NCBI GenBank assembly: GCA_035939575.1
Contig: DASZFS010000311.1
Location: forward strand, 1 to 6,063
Origin: DATKHR01 sp035939575
GTDB lineage: Bacteria > Acidobacteriota > Vicinamibacteria > Vicinamibacterales > CAVVIG01
DNA: 6,063 nt
Direction of reading: 5' to 3'
Position 1 is the stretch's first letter. Each line of letters opens with the position of its first letter. The notes under the pieces were generated by a model. It saw only the letters and a list, made by a program, of their open reading frames with translations, did no database searches and was not told the DNA's origin. Made by a program: the position numbers and the translations under genes. Positions 5,849 to 6,063 of this stretch are shown piece after piece.

Positions 5849-6031
5849 TTAGCGACGTGTGACGAGTTCTTCGAGCGCTCGCTGGTCGGATTCCGGGAGG
5901 GACCGAATCAAACACTCGATCGACTCGGACATGATTCGCCACTGCGGTTTGGACTGAAGCTTGCTGAGCGCGTCGAGTTTCAACTTCATATCCGGGGGAA
6001 CCCGAACGCTGAGCTGCGGATAATCCGACAC
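5849..6031 (-). CDS. Ribbon-helix-helix (CopG/Arc-like) protein, start may lie beyond the window
   Basis: 60 residues from a GTG at 6031. 'PQLSVRVPPDMKLKLDALSK' (5-24) gives the short beta ribbon and first helix, and 'WRIMSESIECLIRSL' (31-45) the second helix of a ribbon-helix-helix DNA-binding domain. A short charged tail 'DQRALEELVTRR' (49-60) follows. Such proteins are dimers that bind operators and often autoregulate; many are antitoxins, but no toxin gene is seen beside it here. The GAGAGG before the GTG is too close to be a proper ribosome site, and the frame stays open to the right edge of the window, so the true start could lie outside. The stop is about 40 bases before the longest start of the winged-helix gene, so it may be the first known member of the KaiC-kinase operon. 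The 40-base gap shows no clear promoter or terminator, though it contains the short direct repeat TGACG twice. Confidence 0.75.
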   Translation of the reverse strand: MSDYPQLSVRVPPDMKLKLDALSKLQSKPQWRIMSESIECLIRSLPESDQRALEELVTRR

Positions 6032-6063
6032 CCTCTCGCCGGGAACAGCGCCGGCAGGTGGCC

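Noticed and set aside
5849..6031. Antitoxin of a toxin-antitoxin pair
   Set aside because: The ribbon-helix-helix fold fits, but the next gene downstream is a winged-helix protein, not a toxin, and upstream sequence is not available.
1..6063. tRNA/rRNA genes, CRISPR arrays, insertion sequences or phage genes
   Set aside because: I saw no cloverleaf-like tRNA sequence, no regularly spaced repeats, no transposase motifs and no terminal inverted repeats.

Overview
The window is GC-rich bacterial DNA with densely packed genes, most of them on the minus strand. No taxonomic marker such as rRNA is present. The small secreted protein at 1314-1742 (a 'VTLTGCLQ' core and a 'PYLG...APTC' tail) and the KaiC-like/hybrid-kinase pair resemble genes I associate with Acidobacteriota and similar soil or sediment lineages. 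That placement is inference.

Layout. (1) 1-1159, minus strand: a two-gene unit. A 74-residue winged-helix protein resembling the N-terminal domain of the alkylmercury lyase (MerB) family is followed after one base by poxB, a ThDP-dependent pyruvate:quinone oxidoreductase cut off by the left window edge. (2) 1160-1313: a divergent intergenic region with small inverted repeats. (3) 1314-1742, plus strand: a secreted small protein with a strong ribosome-binding site. (4) 1743-1837: no gene seen, only a weak hairpin. (5) 1838-2023, plus strand: a response-regulator receiver fragment, disrupted at a T6 tract and cut off after the phospho-acceptor loop. (6) 2020-6031, minus strand: four genes in a row. 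In transcription order they are a ribbon-helix-helix protein (6031-5849), a winged-helix protein with a basic tail (5808-5272), a double-domain KaiC-family ATPase (5241-3703) and a hybrid histidine kinase with a C-terminal receiver (3693-2020). The gaps are about 40, 30 and 9 bases.

How the genes may work together. The right two-thirds looks like one signalling operon. The KaiC-like ATPase keeps both Walker A/B sites and a Ser-Ser pair at the position of the KaiC phosphorylation sites. The hybrid kinase, directly downstream, carries an N-terminal GAF/PocR-like putative sensor, a complete HisKA/HATPase core and an intact receiver. Two small putative DNA-binding proteins precede them. No kaiA or kaiB is seen in the window, so a clock function should not be assumed; the gene order suggests a KaiC-kinase relay with local transcription factors. 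The left unit is metabolic: PoxB decarboxylates pyruvate to acetate and CO2 and passes electrons to quinone. The coupled winged-helix protein may be its regulator. The receiver fragment between the blocks is best read as a remnant of another two-component gene.
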